A stretch of 64,000 bases of DNA from Alectoria sarmentosa (GCA_009733775.1 WOGZ01000011.1:186001-250000), one strand, 5' to 3'. Shown: positions 32,824 to 43,994, counted from the stretch's first letter. Numbers and translations: made by a program. The notes: generated by a model from the letters alone, not told the origin.

Positions 32824-33639
32824 TCATCGCGCCCTCCTAGGATGGAATATTAGGCGCTTCCCATCCTTATCGGAACCCATTTCCCCTTTCCCGAGATAGG
32901 ACTGCAAATATACTCGCGCAATTCCGAAGGCTACATTCTCAAACCACTTAAATCGCTTGGGAATTAAGCGATGCGGCGAAGTAGGGAAGTATGTCATATC
33001 AACATCGATGCGTAACACAACTGTATCAAACCCTATGAGCCCTCGTAGATAGGAGTTTATATCCCAGAGGATGGTTGGGTCATCGACAGGATAGAGTTCG
33101 AAAGAGACATGGCAGGTTCCACGCGGAGCGCGGGCACCCATGACCATATCAAGGTGCTGAGCGGCGTTTTCACATACGGTCGGCTCCTCAACTCCAGACG
33201 ACTGCAAGCCTCTAATGTCGAATGCAAGGCTAATGTTTGGGATACTGTCCGCGACCTCCTGGGCTGGGGTGGGGCAATTGGCGTTTCCAAGGCCGAGGTC
33301 TTGCTTGGAGACGTCATGGCCGAAATTCATGCTGTAGACTCCTTTTCTGTAGATCAAAGCCTTCCCTTCGATATTCATCGCTCGAGAAACACTCATGAGC
33401 TGCGGGTTTCCAGAAGCCAGGAGGTCGGAGATAATTTGATCACGGAGCTCCCGTGGTAGCTTGGCGAAGAACGGGCCAAGGCCTCCAGCGTAATCGACAA
33501 GCGGGATCTCGAGAACGTATGAGTTCTTTTGTGGCATCGACGATTCGATAAATCCCATGAGGCTCTTGCGATCAAAGGAAATCGCAGCACCTGTTTCTTC
33601 TTGTCGTTTGGTAACCATTCTTACAACGTTTGCGACCAT
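32824..33639 (-). CDS. Array B member 2: F-box-like protein with N-terminal helical domain, at least 271 aa
   Basis: The first usable ATG is 33639. LPRELRDQII lies at residues 61-70, then GNPQLMSVSRAMNIEGKALIY and YSMNFGHD. The central strand is LIGFDTVVLRIDVDM and the end signature a shortened LGKGEMGSDKDGKRLIFHPR. The frame upstream of 33639 still encodes SLHAFKGDLEL, which aligns with FNAFKEELHAL at the start of the gene at 37016, so the true N terminus is probably longer. No ATG is available there in frame, so either an upstream exon exists or the original start codon was lost. It shares a sub-lineage with 34374 and 37016. Confidence 0.75.
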   Translation of the reverse strand: MVANVVRMVTKRQEETGAAISFDRKSLMGFIESSMPQKNSYVLEIPLVDYAGGLGPFFAKLPRELRDQIISDLLASGNPQLMSVSRAMNIEGKALIYRKGVYSMNFGHDVSKQDLGLGNANCPTPAQEVADSIPNISLAFDIRGLQSSGVEEPTVCENAAQHLDMVMGARAPRGTCHVSFELYPVDDPTILWDINSYLRGLIGFDTVVLRIDVDMTYFPTSPHRLIPKRFKWFENVAFGIARVYLQSYLGKGEMGSDKDGKRLIFHPRRAR

Positions 33640-34373
33640 GAGCTCCAAGTCTCCCTTGAAGGCATGGAGGGACACGTGCTTTCCGGACTGATCTGATTCA
33701 ATGCTGAGCCGCTGAGAATAGGATTTGGGAAGTAAAAGAAAAGATCCTAATGGTCCAATGAAGTGTGAATTGGGTTGGCGACTTCAAACGCTGATCGGTG
33801 GGTTCTTTTATGTTAAAGTGAGTCTAGGTGGGTAATAGAAGAAGAGAATATCAAGCGCTGGGATCTGAACTAAATGGGAGAGGGGCCGTGTTAAGAGGCT
33901 GACTAAGACAGAACATTGTGTTAAGGAAAACTCAACAGCGCATTTCGTTGCTCACGAATTGGCAGCGAAAGAAACAACTGAATTTCGCCGAAGTTTCGTA
34001 TCGCAGTAGAAAGGGTTTTCCTTTCTTGCTCGGCTATCAGAATTCTCGGGCCAAGAGATACCTTGACTAGGACCCAAAAAAAGCTCTTGTCTGAAGAAAA
34101 GAGCGGCATGAAAAGAATGAACCAGAACAATGAGAGATTTCAATTGCTTGCGGTCCAGAATGCTGACATTGAAAACAGAAAGATATGTAAGTTAAGTGCC
34201 AAAACCAAACGTCGTTAACCAAAGCTATTCAAGGGCTTAATTCTATGCAATATCATGCTAATATGGTCTAGAGAAACAGTGGCATCGTATGCCTACTCGA
34301 CGGCTGAAGGAAACCGTTCATTACCTGGCTCTACATTCTCCTGCTACCTCTACTGGTACGCTCCGACCAAAGT
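33640..34373. other. Intergenic, nothing recognised
   Basis: Spacer between two minus-strand array genes. Includes the possible upstream coding extension of member 2 (to about 33680). Confidence 0.4.
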
Positions 34374-35141
34374 CTATCCCCCAACCCCTCCTGTAACTTC
34401 CTCAGCATACTTTCTCGGGTAGAAAGTCATTCGCCAGCCATTCTCCACCTTGACCACTTCAGCCTTCCCTAACCCTGAAGCTATAAACTGCACCATCCAC
34501 CCAACGGCACACTCTTCATCCTGCAGCGTACAAACAGGACAAGGCGCAAGGCTGAGGCCCTCTGTTCCATGAACCTCAATCCGCAAGGATACTCTCTTGA
34601 ATCCCTCGAAGTTTGAGAGATGTACCAGTATCTTACTCGTTAGCATCATGTCCAAAGGACATTTGACCTGGAAAACGACTTCGCAATACCCACGGAGGAT
34701 CTGCGAGCCTGCGAAGGTCAGAGAACGGCCCAGAACCGGATTTGCGGGACTGGAATTCTCCAGATCGAATATGATTTTTGCCCATTCGATCGTGGTCAGG
34801 TTGATAGTGATCTCGAGATTTTGAATCGCATTCGCAACCTCTTGGCTTGGGCGCTGGCCCATGTCATCAATCCGAGCTCCGAAGCGCATCCTGTAGACTC
34901 CCTCTTTGCAAATGATTGCCTGCCCATCCCTCTGCAGAGCCCGAGACGCCCTCATAAATTCAGGACGACCAGAGGCGATGCAATGACCCAAGATCATGAA
35001 TCGCAGCTCCGTTGGCAGCGCATAGAGCAGGGAAATGGGTCCCTTTACCTTTTCGATAACCATGATGCTTGGATGAGTGGGATTTGATGTTTGCTCGAGG
35101 TCGATCATGGTAAGAATCCCTTGTGTTGGGCTCAAATCCAT
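34374..35141 (-). CDS. Array B member 3: F-box-like protein with C-x2-C-x6-C loop, 255 aa
   Basis: A single exon from ATG 35141. LPTELRFMIL is at residues 42-51, then GRPEFMRASRALQRDGQAII, YRMRFGAR, IQNLEITINL, LRGYCEVVFQVK and FEGFKRVSLRIEV. A loop LAPCPVCTLQDEECAVGW carries the same cysteine spacing as the array A gene at 16013. The end signature is GLGKAEVVKVENGWRMTFYPR. The tail is Gly-rich. Confidence 0.82.
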   Translation of the reverse strand: MDLSPTQGILTMIDLEQTSNPTHPSIMVIEKVKGPISLLYALPTELRFMILGHCIASGRPEFMRASRALQRDGQAIICKEGVYRMRFGARIDDMGQRPSQEVANAIQNLEITINLTTIEWAKIIFDLENSSPANPVLGRSLTFAGSQILRGYCEVVFQVKCPLDMMLTSKILVHLSNFEGFKRVSLRIEVHGTEGLSLAPCPVCTLQDEECAVGWMVQFIASGLGKAEVVKVENGWRMTFYPRKYAEEVTGGVGG

Positions 35142-35356
35142 CTCGATCTAGTGTTCAGGCGACAACGTGTGAGGTCTCAGTGCCATCCAGATTGTGAGAT
35201 CTGGTAGCAGCTGAGATGAAGAAGACTGACGAATGTGAATACTTCTTTGAGTCAATTTCTGCACATGTAAGCAAGAGAGCTGTGTGTCATTGACAAAGAC
35301 AATTGTATTGTGGCCTTTGGCATTGAGATTGACCCCCTAATAACACCCCCCTTTCT
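35142..35356. promoter_or_regulatory. Head-to-head promoter region
   Basis: A 215-bp interval lies between the ATG of the minus-strand array gene at 35141 and the ATG of the plus-strand cysteine-rich gene at 35357, so both probably share this promoter region. No consensus site stands out. Confidence 0.35.
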
Positions 35357-35956
35357 ATGGCATTGGTGAGCACAGCGATCCTTGACACATTTATCAGCCA
35401 TATAATCAGCTTCTTTTCAACGAGTCATACTTCTCCCAGTCCAATTCACCACCCCTTACCAGCATCCGCCCTAGTCCAACAACCCTCAACCCAACCCTCA
35501 ACCCAAACAAACCCCACCTCCAACCTCCCAACACCCCCAATCAGCATGTGCCTAGTCACCCAGCACATCCACGCCAGCTGCCACCACGCCAAGAAACTCG
35601 AAGTCCTCGAACCCTGCCCCAATAGCACCACCACCACTAACACCGCCTGCACCAACCTCACCGCCCTCCACGTCATCACGATCCACGCCCCAGCCCTCTG
35701 CATCGCCTGCTACCGCCGAAAAGAGGCCAAGATAGATGCCGAATACGAAAACATCAAGCGCGAGCTCGAAAGCGAGATAGCGCGGGTTGACGAAGTTCAT
35801 GCAAAGGAGGGGGGGTGGATCGACGAACGAGGAGGTTCGGGATTACTTGGGGGCTACCGTGAGGAGTGCGAGGATGACATTCGGCAGGCGAAGGCGGCGA
35901 GGGATGTGGGGATTCGGTCGTTCAGGCGGGAGCAAGGGGTTTGGGGGGATGGGTGA
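35357..35956 (+). CDS. Uncharacterised fungal protein with Cys/His-rich centre and coiled C-terminal part, 199 aa
   Basis: A single exon from ATG 35357. Residues 1-60 are Ser/Thr/Pro-rich with one hydrophobic stretch. From about residue 63 a cysteine/histidine-rich segment (MCLVTQHIHASCHHAKKLEV, then PALCIACYRRKEAKI) resembles small fungal zinc-ribbon-like proteins that begin MCxxxxxxxxxCxH and end CxxCxxR. After it comes a charged helix with coiled-coil character (EYENIKRELESEIARVDEV). Zinc binding is an inference from spacing. No link to the array family beyond position. Confidence 0.6.
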   Translation: MALVSTAILDTFISHIISFFSTSHTSPSPIHHPLPASALVQQPSTQPSTQTNPTSNLPTPPISMCLVTQHIHASCHHAKKLEVLEPCPNSTTTTNTACTNLTALHVITIHAPALCIACYRRKEAKIDAEYENIKRELESEIARVDEVHAKEGGWIDERGGSGLLGGYREECEDDIRQAKAARDVGIRSFRREQGVWGDG

Positions 35957-37015
35957 AAGAGGGTTGGTTGGGAAGGTGGTTTGGAGGTGCTAATATAATA
36001 ACGAGAGATTGAAAGAAGGGGAATGATTCTGCGGCGGATTGGAATTAAGACGTTGGTCGGGTTCCTGGTAACCTTGCTAAGATGCCGACCCTAGCTGAAG
36101 CTCGACGGATCCGAAAGTAATGCGTCTGATGCTTTGAGGAGTAATGCATTGCATATTCGCACAACAAGCTCAACGATTTGCACAGTCGTAACCGTAGACG
36201 TCAAACCGTCTTCCAGATCGACCGCAAATAAGCCCACGATTTCTGCTGTTCAAAAATGCACTCAACAAATCAGCCGTAGCAAACTAGCCTTTGTTCGCCG
36301 AAAAAAACACTTCACGAAGCGCGTTCTCCATGGCATCCAAATACTATCATGTTTCAATCTCTGAAAGGGGCAAGTTACTCCAATTTGCTCCATCCAAAAC
36401 AGTCCCAAAGCAGCGAAACACTTTGGATACTTTGTATAATAATTTCTTGTAGCCAATCTACCACCTTTGCTTCATCCATCTTGTAGATTCGCCAAAACCC
36501 AAGCGCTACCGTTTGCTTTTGCTATTTCTTTTCTTTGTTATCGTGTTTAGATGTCTGACTGTGTTTGTGCATTTGTTTGTGGTTGCCTGTTGAAGTCTGC
36601 CTGGTATTCCGGGATAAATACCGTCCTCCCAGCCGTGAAACTTCCGCATCATATACTCAATAGCCACTCAATCGCAATGTAACCCCATGCTGTCGTTTGA
36701 GACCACCTCGCCATGCCGTTATAAAGATATATCGTTCTCTGGTTCCATTCACAATGTACTTTTCTTTGTGCTGAACGGTTACCTATGGCCAGGTTAGCGC
36801 TCGTCTCTTGACACGCAGTTTCTCAACATCATTGTGCAACTTCCAACACACCTGTCTACCTTGACACACCTACCTGCCCAAATACTATATAAACCCAGCC
36901 TTCGACCTTCTTTCTTACTCTTCCAAGTCATTGTTCCACCACATCACCGAACACACCTATCACTTCTATACCAACAAAAACTATCCTCAACAGAACGAGC
37001 CAGAGTTTAGCAACG
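35957..37015. other. Intergenic, upstream of array B member 4
   Basis: No gene recognised. Contains the TATA box and pyrimidine-rich leader of the next gene. Confidence 0.45.
36886..36893 (+). promoter_or_regulatory. TATA box of array B member 4
   Basis: A canonical TATATAAA lies 130 nt upstream of ATG 37016 and is followed by CT-rich sequence (CTTTCTTACTCTTCC), the usual layout of a fungal transcription start. Confidence 0.6.
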
Positions 37016-37849
37016 ATGGCACCCCCAACCCTCCCACACAAGATGCTCAAGTTCAACGCCTTCAAGGAGGAGCTCCACGCCTTGCTTGACAATGTTCTGG
37101 ACCAAGCCGAGACTCTGCAGACCACAGCAGAAGACCCGGTAGAACTTAGGCGAGCCTGGATCCTTGACAAGATGAATGACCAGATGGCGCAGGACAAATA
37201 CGTCCTGGAGCCAGGAGCCACGCAGATTGCCCTTGGTCTCGGCCACCTTCACAAGCTGCCTCGTGAGTTGAGAGACTCGATATACGGCTATGCCATTGTC
37301 GACGATAACATGGCTATTATGCGAGCTTCTAAGCAGATCAACAAGGAAGCTAGCAAGCTCGTCTTCCAGAAAGGCATCTACCGCCTGGTCCTCGGATACG
37401 GCAACCGTATCATCAACCCTCCGCTCGACCAATCTGTGGCCACGAACATTCAAAACGTCAACATCCGAGTCAACGCGCGGAACTTCTTTATTGACGGGCT
37501 CGACAAGCATCTCCCCATCCTACACAAGTTTGACGGCTCGACCATTCAGCGGAAGAATTGTGTTTTGACGATTGAGTGTTGCCCCTTCTTCAGCGGCATG
37601 GATGCCTCCCCAGTCGTCCGCGCCTTGGAGGACCTGACGGGATTCGAGCGAGTGATCTTGGAGCTCGATCTCGAGTGGGGTGGGGAAGCATGGCCGGATA
37701 CGATGTATGACGTCCAGAAGGATCAGCTTTGGGGCCGGATCGACCGCGCATTCCTTCATTGGCGAGAGTTGCTCGAGTCGACTTTGGGCACGGGGCATTA
37801 TGGTTTTGATACTGAGGGTCAGCGCTTGGCTTTTCATCCGCGGAAGTGA
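37016..37849 (+). CDS. Array B member 4: F-box-like protein with N-terminal helical domain, 277 aa
   Basis: A single exon from ATG 37016. Residues 12-62 form a probable helical domain (FNAFKEELHALLDNVLDQAE) shared with the genes at 32824 and, more distantly, with the fragment at 58202. LPRELRDSIY is at residues 81-90, then MRASKQINKEASKLVF, YRLVLGYG, IQNVNIRVNA, QRKNCVLTIECC, LTGFERVILELDLEW and LGTGHYGFDTEGQRLAFHPR as the final residues. A good TATA box and codon use with many C-ending codons suggest it is well expressed. Confidence 0.85.
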   Translation: MAPPTLPHKMLKFNAFKEELHALLDNVLDQAETLQTTAEDPVELRRAWILDKMNDQMAQDKYVLEPGATQIALGLGHLHKLPRELRDSIYGYAIVDDNMAIMRASKQINKEASKLVFQKGIYRLVLGYGNRIINPPLDQSVATNIQNVNIRVNARNFFIDGLDKHLPILHKFDGSTIQRKNCVLTIECCPFFSGMDASPVVRALEDLTGFERVILELDLEWGGEAWPDTMYDVQKDQLWGRIDRAFLHWRELLESTLGTGHYGFDTEGQRLAFHPRK

Positions 37850-38699
37850 AGGTTGCTCTCGTGCGTGGAGGTTTTGGAATTGGCATATGGTAGCGTGGCT
37901 ACACATGTTTTACATTGATCGCATTAGCAAACAATAGAAGAGCATGCGAAAAAAGACATATTTCCAAAGGCGTTGCCGACATTGTCCCACGAAAGTCAGA
38001 GTTCTGCTATCAACATCGTGCTTCAGTCTTCTTCTGCGTCCAACCAGCCTTTATACATTAGAAAATCTCAACTAGGCCGAGAATCGTCGAGTCCTCTAAT
38101 GTATTAGGATTGCACGACCACTGCCTTGCCATCCCACTCTCTGTTGACAGTGAAATCAGGATGCCTTCGCATTTGGACTAGTCACCCAGCCCGGTTCCCG
38201 GTTTCCTTGAACGCATGGGAGCAATGCATCGAATGTGTACATTAGGAGGTCCAGTCATTCCTGAGTTGTGGGACGCCGATTGCTTATTTAAAAATATTCA
38301 TGTGACCCAAAGTTGGGCATTGATAGCATTAGATCAAGGGCGCTTGGTCGAATATAGAGAACCTGAAGATGCGGGAACGCCCACAAAAGATCTAAAATAC
38401 TCTACTTGCATTCCTTTTTGTGAAGCTACCAATTGAAAGCCGCAGGAATGAGGAAAATTAGGACTTGCTGCCAATGGCATCTGCCTACCTGCGCTCATGA
38501 GCTTATATTAACTTTCGATTTGTTGGCCGAGTCCTGCGCTCGGGGACAGGCTTGAATTTCTTCAGTCGTCCGTGCAAACACTATGCTCTGTCAGATAGAA
38601 GGTACTGTTGAACAAAACTAGAGTGGAATACTCCAGAGCACACTCGCCACCGCAATATTTCCGTCTTTTTTTGGAAGAATCTTCTGGAGGTCATCACTC
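37850..38699. other. Intergenic with one doubtful 73-codon frame
   Basis: ATG 38215 opens a frame to 38436 containing SWALIALDQGRLVEYREPED. It looks mildly protein-like but has no recognisable relatives, so I do not call a gene. Confidence 0.35.
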
Positions 38700-39658
38700 T
38701 TATTGGACCGATTTCTTCTCTACACTAATAGACCATGTCATCAGCTTCTCGTAGTCCGTCACCAAGATCGTAGCCATGCTATTCTTCAGAGTGTCGGTAA
38801 CAGTATCTGCGGCGCCATCAATATCCTCAACAATGCCGTGGTAGATCCTACGAGTAGAATCGTTCGCGGCGTCCAGATCAACATATATCCCATGTATCTC
38901 CACAGCTTTGAGTTCACCCACTTCGTCGCAGAACCCTTGCGGATCGTCTTTTCCAACATTTATCCACTGCTCTTTCTTGACGACGTAGACGTGACGAGGT
39001 TTGACGACTCCAGGTTTCAGTTGAGCCGTGCTTAATACCCTCGGTTGAACAGTGACTTGTCGCTTCTGCTGAACCCGTTTGATCGACGCCGTGTACTCCT
39101 CTGAGTCTTTCTCCCTATCTTCGCAATATCCATATAGTTGCCGCGTGTCATTTCCCGGACGGCGACGCCACTCACTTTCCCACCCATTGGCGTATCTTTC
39201 GCATCGTTGAAGGAAGTCCTTGTAGGCAGCGTCTTCGGCTTCTTTTTCGGTGGAAAAAACACCGATTGTGGCATGATTGTCTCCAGCACCCCAGGGTCTG
39301 TGGTGTAGGCTTGTGACTATGAAGCTGTCTTCCGTCGTACCCTCCTGAGCACGACGTGCGACTCGCTGGTGATCGTTGGCTTTCTGCCGGCCAATTGTTG
39401 CTTGACCCGCCCGCAAAGAAGTTCTTCCTTGCCTATCAGCACTCGAGTTTTGGAGTCCTCTTCCTCCGTTCGGTCCTTCTCCATGTCGTCCCGGTGCATC
39501 TTCAGAACCTTCCTCTTCTGCCAGCTCTTCTCCTGAAATGTTTCCAGAAGTCTCGTCGGTGGGATCGCGCGTCAAATCGATAACTTTACTTGCAGTGGGT
39601 CCGGCAGTTCGTTGACTTTTGATTGGCGAAGATGGTTTGACGATGGCGCCATTAGGTC
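38700..39658 (-). CDS. Uncharacterised fungal protein, 3' exon; 5' end unresolved
   Basis: One long exon, open from a candidate acceptor (AATAG) at 39659-39663 to the stop at 38700, with no internal ATG near its start, so an upstream exon is required. A start at ATG 39784 (MTKHHVFFHR) is possible but I could not find a phase-compatible junction. The N-terminal half is disordered and charged (SQRTAGPTASKVIDLTRD). The C-terminal half looks folded: FIVTSLHHRPWGAGDNHATI, PRHVYVVKKEQW and VEIHGIYVDLDAANDSTRRI. Many ascomycete hypothetical proteins have this arrangement; none has a role that I can name. Confidence 0.55.
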
Positions 39659-39784
39659 CTATTCACGGAGGCATTGAAACGACCAGTATTGAGCAGAGTG
39701 GTGATCAAGCTCTTGCTGCAAGTGACACTTCAAATTTGGGCTGCTCGAATTTACGCGGTGGAAGAAGACGTGGTGCTTAGTCAT

Positions 39785-41324
39785 CATACACTACATTAGT
39801 GTACACTTTCGGCGCCCCCAACTGCTGAAAGATCAGGTATGGAATATCAGAATGGATTGATTGTTCTCTCAAAGCTCCCCTGGAGCAAGCTCTATATAGA
39901 GTATTAATCATGTGATTGACATGGCAACAGGCCGGAGGAGGCTGGGAACCAACCATCTTTTCAACACCAACGACAAATTGACTGCCAAAATAAGTGGCAG
40001 GTTTATTCACCACGAAAATCAGGTATATCTCGACAAAGAGTACCCTATTAGAAAGGCCTCCCGCGATGAGTTTAGCGCAGATGGTAAGAAGAGCAACGTG
40101 TCTTGCAATAAATACAATGTAATGTTCTTCGACCTCGACTTTGACCGCCAGCCTAACGAGAGCAATACCAGAGCTATTTGGCGAAATGGTACATCATATC
40201 ATATGGGAAAATCAACATTCTATGAGGTCGTTATTATTTCATGACTGGCCCATCCGTTATCACACCTGCCCCACATCCTAGCATCTATCACCCTATCACC
40301 CCCACAAATCCGAAAGACAAGCCACAGTTCTCTGAATTCGAGCCTACCGAAACCAAGTTCCTAGACTGCTGTCTCACACCGCTTGCTCATAAACTCAGCG
40401 AGACAGCCAGCGATGTCCGGTCCCGTCCCCTTCGCAGCATCCATGATTCTAAGCCTGTGCATATTCTCTTTTATCCTCACAAATGGCTGGCGCGCTTCCT
40501 ATATTGCAGAAGCGAACTCTACGTATGCACACCGTAAATGCCATCAACACCATGACCTCTCGCTTTGCAATGAAATACCCCAAGCAATAGTGTACGAGGA
40601 GCCGCCATCTAGAGTTTAAAAGCTTGAGCTGTCACTCAGATCTTCATATACCATGGAACGGTCAGCGCGGAAGGCCTTGAAATAGGGCCGAAGATCTCTG
40701 TATTAAGAAAGATTGGAAGGTACTTAGGATATCATGAGCTTTGCTTCGGGCTGAAGGGATCAGTGTCATGTCATCTCCTCCCGACTACTCCCAGTGCCAT
40801 GCACTTCGGATGAGGTTTACTCGTCGGCTGCGCATGGAACTTGGCCGGATTCTGTATCAAGAGCTGCAAAGGCGATGTAGAGCGTGCTCCCCTGAGCTGC
40901 GAACCAGCTTGGGGTGTACGAGCAGCTATCGTCCCTTTTGATATCCTACGTCTTTGGAAAGGGTGAAGCAAAATTGGTGGAGGATAGGAATACCATGGTG
41001 AGGGGACCCAGAGAGGAAAAGGTGAAGCGATGGTTGGAAGTGACGGTGGCTAATAAGAGGAATAAGAGCGGACTGAAGAAAGTATTGTTAAAGAATTCGG
41101 GTTGTCCAGGTCGAAGACAAGAACGTGCTCGTAAGGATAGTAATTGAGCGTTGACGCTTCGCCCTTTGATATGAAAAATAAAATGGGCTCATGTGACAGG
41201 GAATGCTTCAGGCCCTTCAAGTAATTCCCAATCAAACGAAGCAACCCCATCATTACTTAGGCCAAGTAAAGACTGATCGATGAGTCCCTGCGTGATCATC
41301 AGTACGCCAGCCAGTCTCAGCAGA
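39785..41324. other. Intergenic, no gene supported
   Basis: Adjacent plus-strand frames at 39912-40244 and 40241-40537 contain some protein-like stretches but no recognisable domain, and they do not form a convincing spliced model. Confidence 0.4.
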
Positions 41325-43697
41325 TCAAGGAGGGTCTAGGATTACCCAATCGACGTTGTCGAATTCAGTGAAGACTGTGTTCAGAGGGTCCGCACAATTG
41401 AAATCAGGTGGTGCATAAGTATCCATAGAAAACCCTTGATCTGCAAGATCGAACGCATTCGAATTCCAAGACGAGCTCTCCGAGGACCCAATCGCTGCTT
41501 CGAACGGGCCATTTTCTTTCGTTGGGGCTTGTCTCATACTTTCCATCTCTGGGGTCGGCTTGTCCCGGATGTTAGGTCTCGGTACTTTCGAGAGCATAAC
41601 GGCAAGGACCCTCGAAGCACGTCGCGCATCCCGAGAAAAAGCTCTCCGCGACGTCCAGATGCCATGAGAGTGTCTCAGAGCGTCGTATTTCTTGACGTGA
41701 GACTCCAAATCGTCTGGAGCTAAGTCAGCTGATTGCTTGTGAGACTCGTAAAGGTCTAGGCAGGTGATCATTGCTGCCAAGAGAAAGTCATGGCATGAAA
41801 GGCTCGAGAGCATCCATTTGTGGTCATGGAATAGGCCTCCCGGTTGGCATGCTTCATGGAAATCGGCTTGATGTTTCAATATTTGCAGACTCGCATCGCC
41901 ACAAACTCTTCGGGAGTAGCCGAATGTTGGATTCGACCTGTCCTGGCTAAGATAATTTCTATGCAAGACGCAGACACTCTTAAGATACACCAGGTCAGAG
42001 TATAGCCTGTTCAGTATCATATAAGGCTGATCTGTAAATGACAAAGCCAAGGGTCTTATTCGAAGACTGGGAGGCACATCCTTGTGCGCCTCCTGAAGCT
42101 CGGAATCCAGTTTCATCGTAACTTCATATGATGAAATTTTGAGGGATACTGCATGTCGATAAATGCGGCGAAAAATTCTCGCTAGTCGGCTTTTATGACG
42201 ATAGTATAACATTGGTGTGGAGTCAGTCGACGGCCGAGAAGGTGGGAGAGCTTTACAGTCCTCATCAAAGTCCGTGTCGAAGAGATTGCTTGGTGGCTCG
42301 GTATCACATTCTTCCTCGTGGATTATGGCTGGTAGTCCGGCCTGGAAAGAGAGCAGAAGGTCGAAAGCCTCAAGGATAAAGAAAGTCCTTCTCCTCATCT
42401 CGCCTTCGAAAGGGGAAATGTTGGCAAAATTGCTGGGATCTCTGTGGTATCCCATCTTCATAGCAAGGCGTGTGCTGACTCCCATGATTATCCAGGCATC
42501 GTTGTTTTGTTCTGTCTTTTGTATATACTTGCATACTCCATAGAACAGGACGGCCTCTACAGAATATAGCTTAGCCTTCTGATATCTACCTGCAACAAGG
42601 GCCTGTCCAGCTTTCGTGAAGAACGTCACTCTGGCAGGACTATTCGAAGGACCAAGAACCTCTTGATCACCCACTTCATGATTTTGAGAACCGATGTACA
42701 ATACCGAAAAGAGCATTGAAATCCAGAGAAAAGAGACAGAAGAAGGTTCGACCCAAAAGGATTCATACTAAGCTTAATTAGTGCTCTGACAGTGTCTCGG
42801 ATCGTGTAGAGCGTGCCTCCCTGAGAAACTTTCCGGTGTGAAGGATTGCTAGTTGCATTAATATATACTTTTGTAGTTTGTACGGCCTGCTTACGGGTCT
42901 GACTGTGCATTGAATTGAAGTATACGGAAAGTAGCTTGTTCAATGTAGGTCTTGGAGGTAGGGAACTGCAAGCGTCCGCTAGTGTCATTGATTGGTTTGT
43001 GTCAAGTATAATGTCAGGACCATTGGAGGAAACAAGTGGTTGTATCTCTTCACTCTCTTCCGGGTCCTGCTCAAGAACGCCTTGAATGTCGCGAATCTAT
43101 GTCTAGTCAGATACGTATTGAAATATTTTCTTACGGCGTAGAAGACAGACATTGTCAAGGATTGCTGTCCAGTGAGTGGCGCTGACGTAATCTCTCTCTG
43201 GAACAATTATATTCAACTGTGCTTCCAGAGTCGAATCGGAGGTTGGTGGCGAGGGATGTGTGAAATCCTGGTCGACCATTGCAACCTGAGGGGACGTCCT
43301 GTCGCGACGGCTCTCCAAATCATTTTTGGTCGCTCTCATGATACTAGTGACCATTTCCTCGAGCTTCTGTAGGCGGCGCTGTGCTTCAGAATCTCGGAGA
43401 TTCCCTCCACGCCGATCTCGCCCATGTGCGCATCCATTGGAATAGGCACATGCAATCTCTTCGCCCCTCTTTGAGCAAGACGCGCAGGGGAGCTGTCGGT
43501 CACATTTTAGCCTGCGAGGACGATGAGCGAGCGACTACCAATATCAGAGTGCCAGAAAAGACAGACTTTCGGATCCTACAAGGCAAGCAAGATACCGACT
43601 GCCGATTCCGTTTCGTGATTTGAGACTGTGTACCATAATTCGTGGCATCACGCTTCGCAATTCGGAAAACATTCTGATGCTGAGACAGTCCAGACAT
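41325..43697 (-). CDS. Zn2Cys6 fungal-specific transcription factor, 722 aa, five exons
   Basis: Exons 43697-43567, 43511-43151, 43096-42895, 42848-42817 and 42767-41325 sum to 723 codons. The DNA-binding domain is split by intron 1 and has cysteines 37, 40, 47, 53, 56 and 65 (C-x2-C-x6-C-x5-C-x2-C-x8-C), with CLPCRIRKLKCDRQLPC matching the family consensus. A short coiled region (RRLQKLEEMVTSIM) follows. The fungal_trans middle-homology region runs from LLSVYFNSMHSQTP through FWVEPSSVSFLWISMLFSVL and the YHRDPSNF, RRRTFFILEAFD and QAGLPAII blocks. Exon 4 is only 32 nt (ILHTGKFLRE), and intron 4 (42816-42768, 49 nt) must use a GC donor with a CTAAT branch site. Such proteins are nuclear regulators, often of nearby metabolic genes; no target is apparent. 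Confidence 0.87.
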
Positions 43698-43994
43698 ATT
43701 GAGTGTTAGCTACGAAGCTTTTGTGGCCTTCACTTTTCCCGTAGCGCTAACTTTTTTTTTCACGATATTAGCAGTCACAAAGGAGTCGACCAGCTGAGGG
43801 TGACGAACGTTTCTATCGTTACCTGAGTAAGTACGATCATGCTTTGACTATGGTGCATTTTGGCTTCATATTGCATTGTGTAGGTCGTAAAGTATACAAA
43901 GCTGCAGGCTTAAAGGTGTAGAAGGAGCCGAGGATGATATAAGCTAGTCTAAAGTCTGTGCAAAATAGACCTCTCAACTGTCACGTCTTTATTA
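43698..43994. other. Left flank of the AT-rich element
   Basis: Promoter side of the transcription factor gene; no other feature seen. Confidence 0.4.

Noticed and set aside
38215..38436. 73-codon frame with mild protein-like character
   Set aside because: Too short, no relatives recognised and no splice partner; left as an intergenic note.
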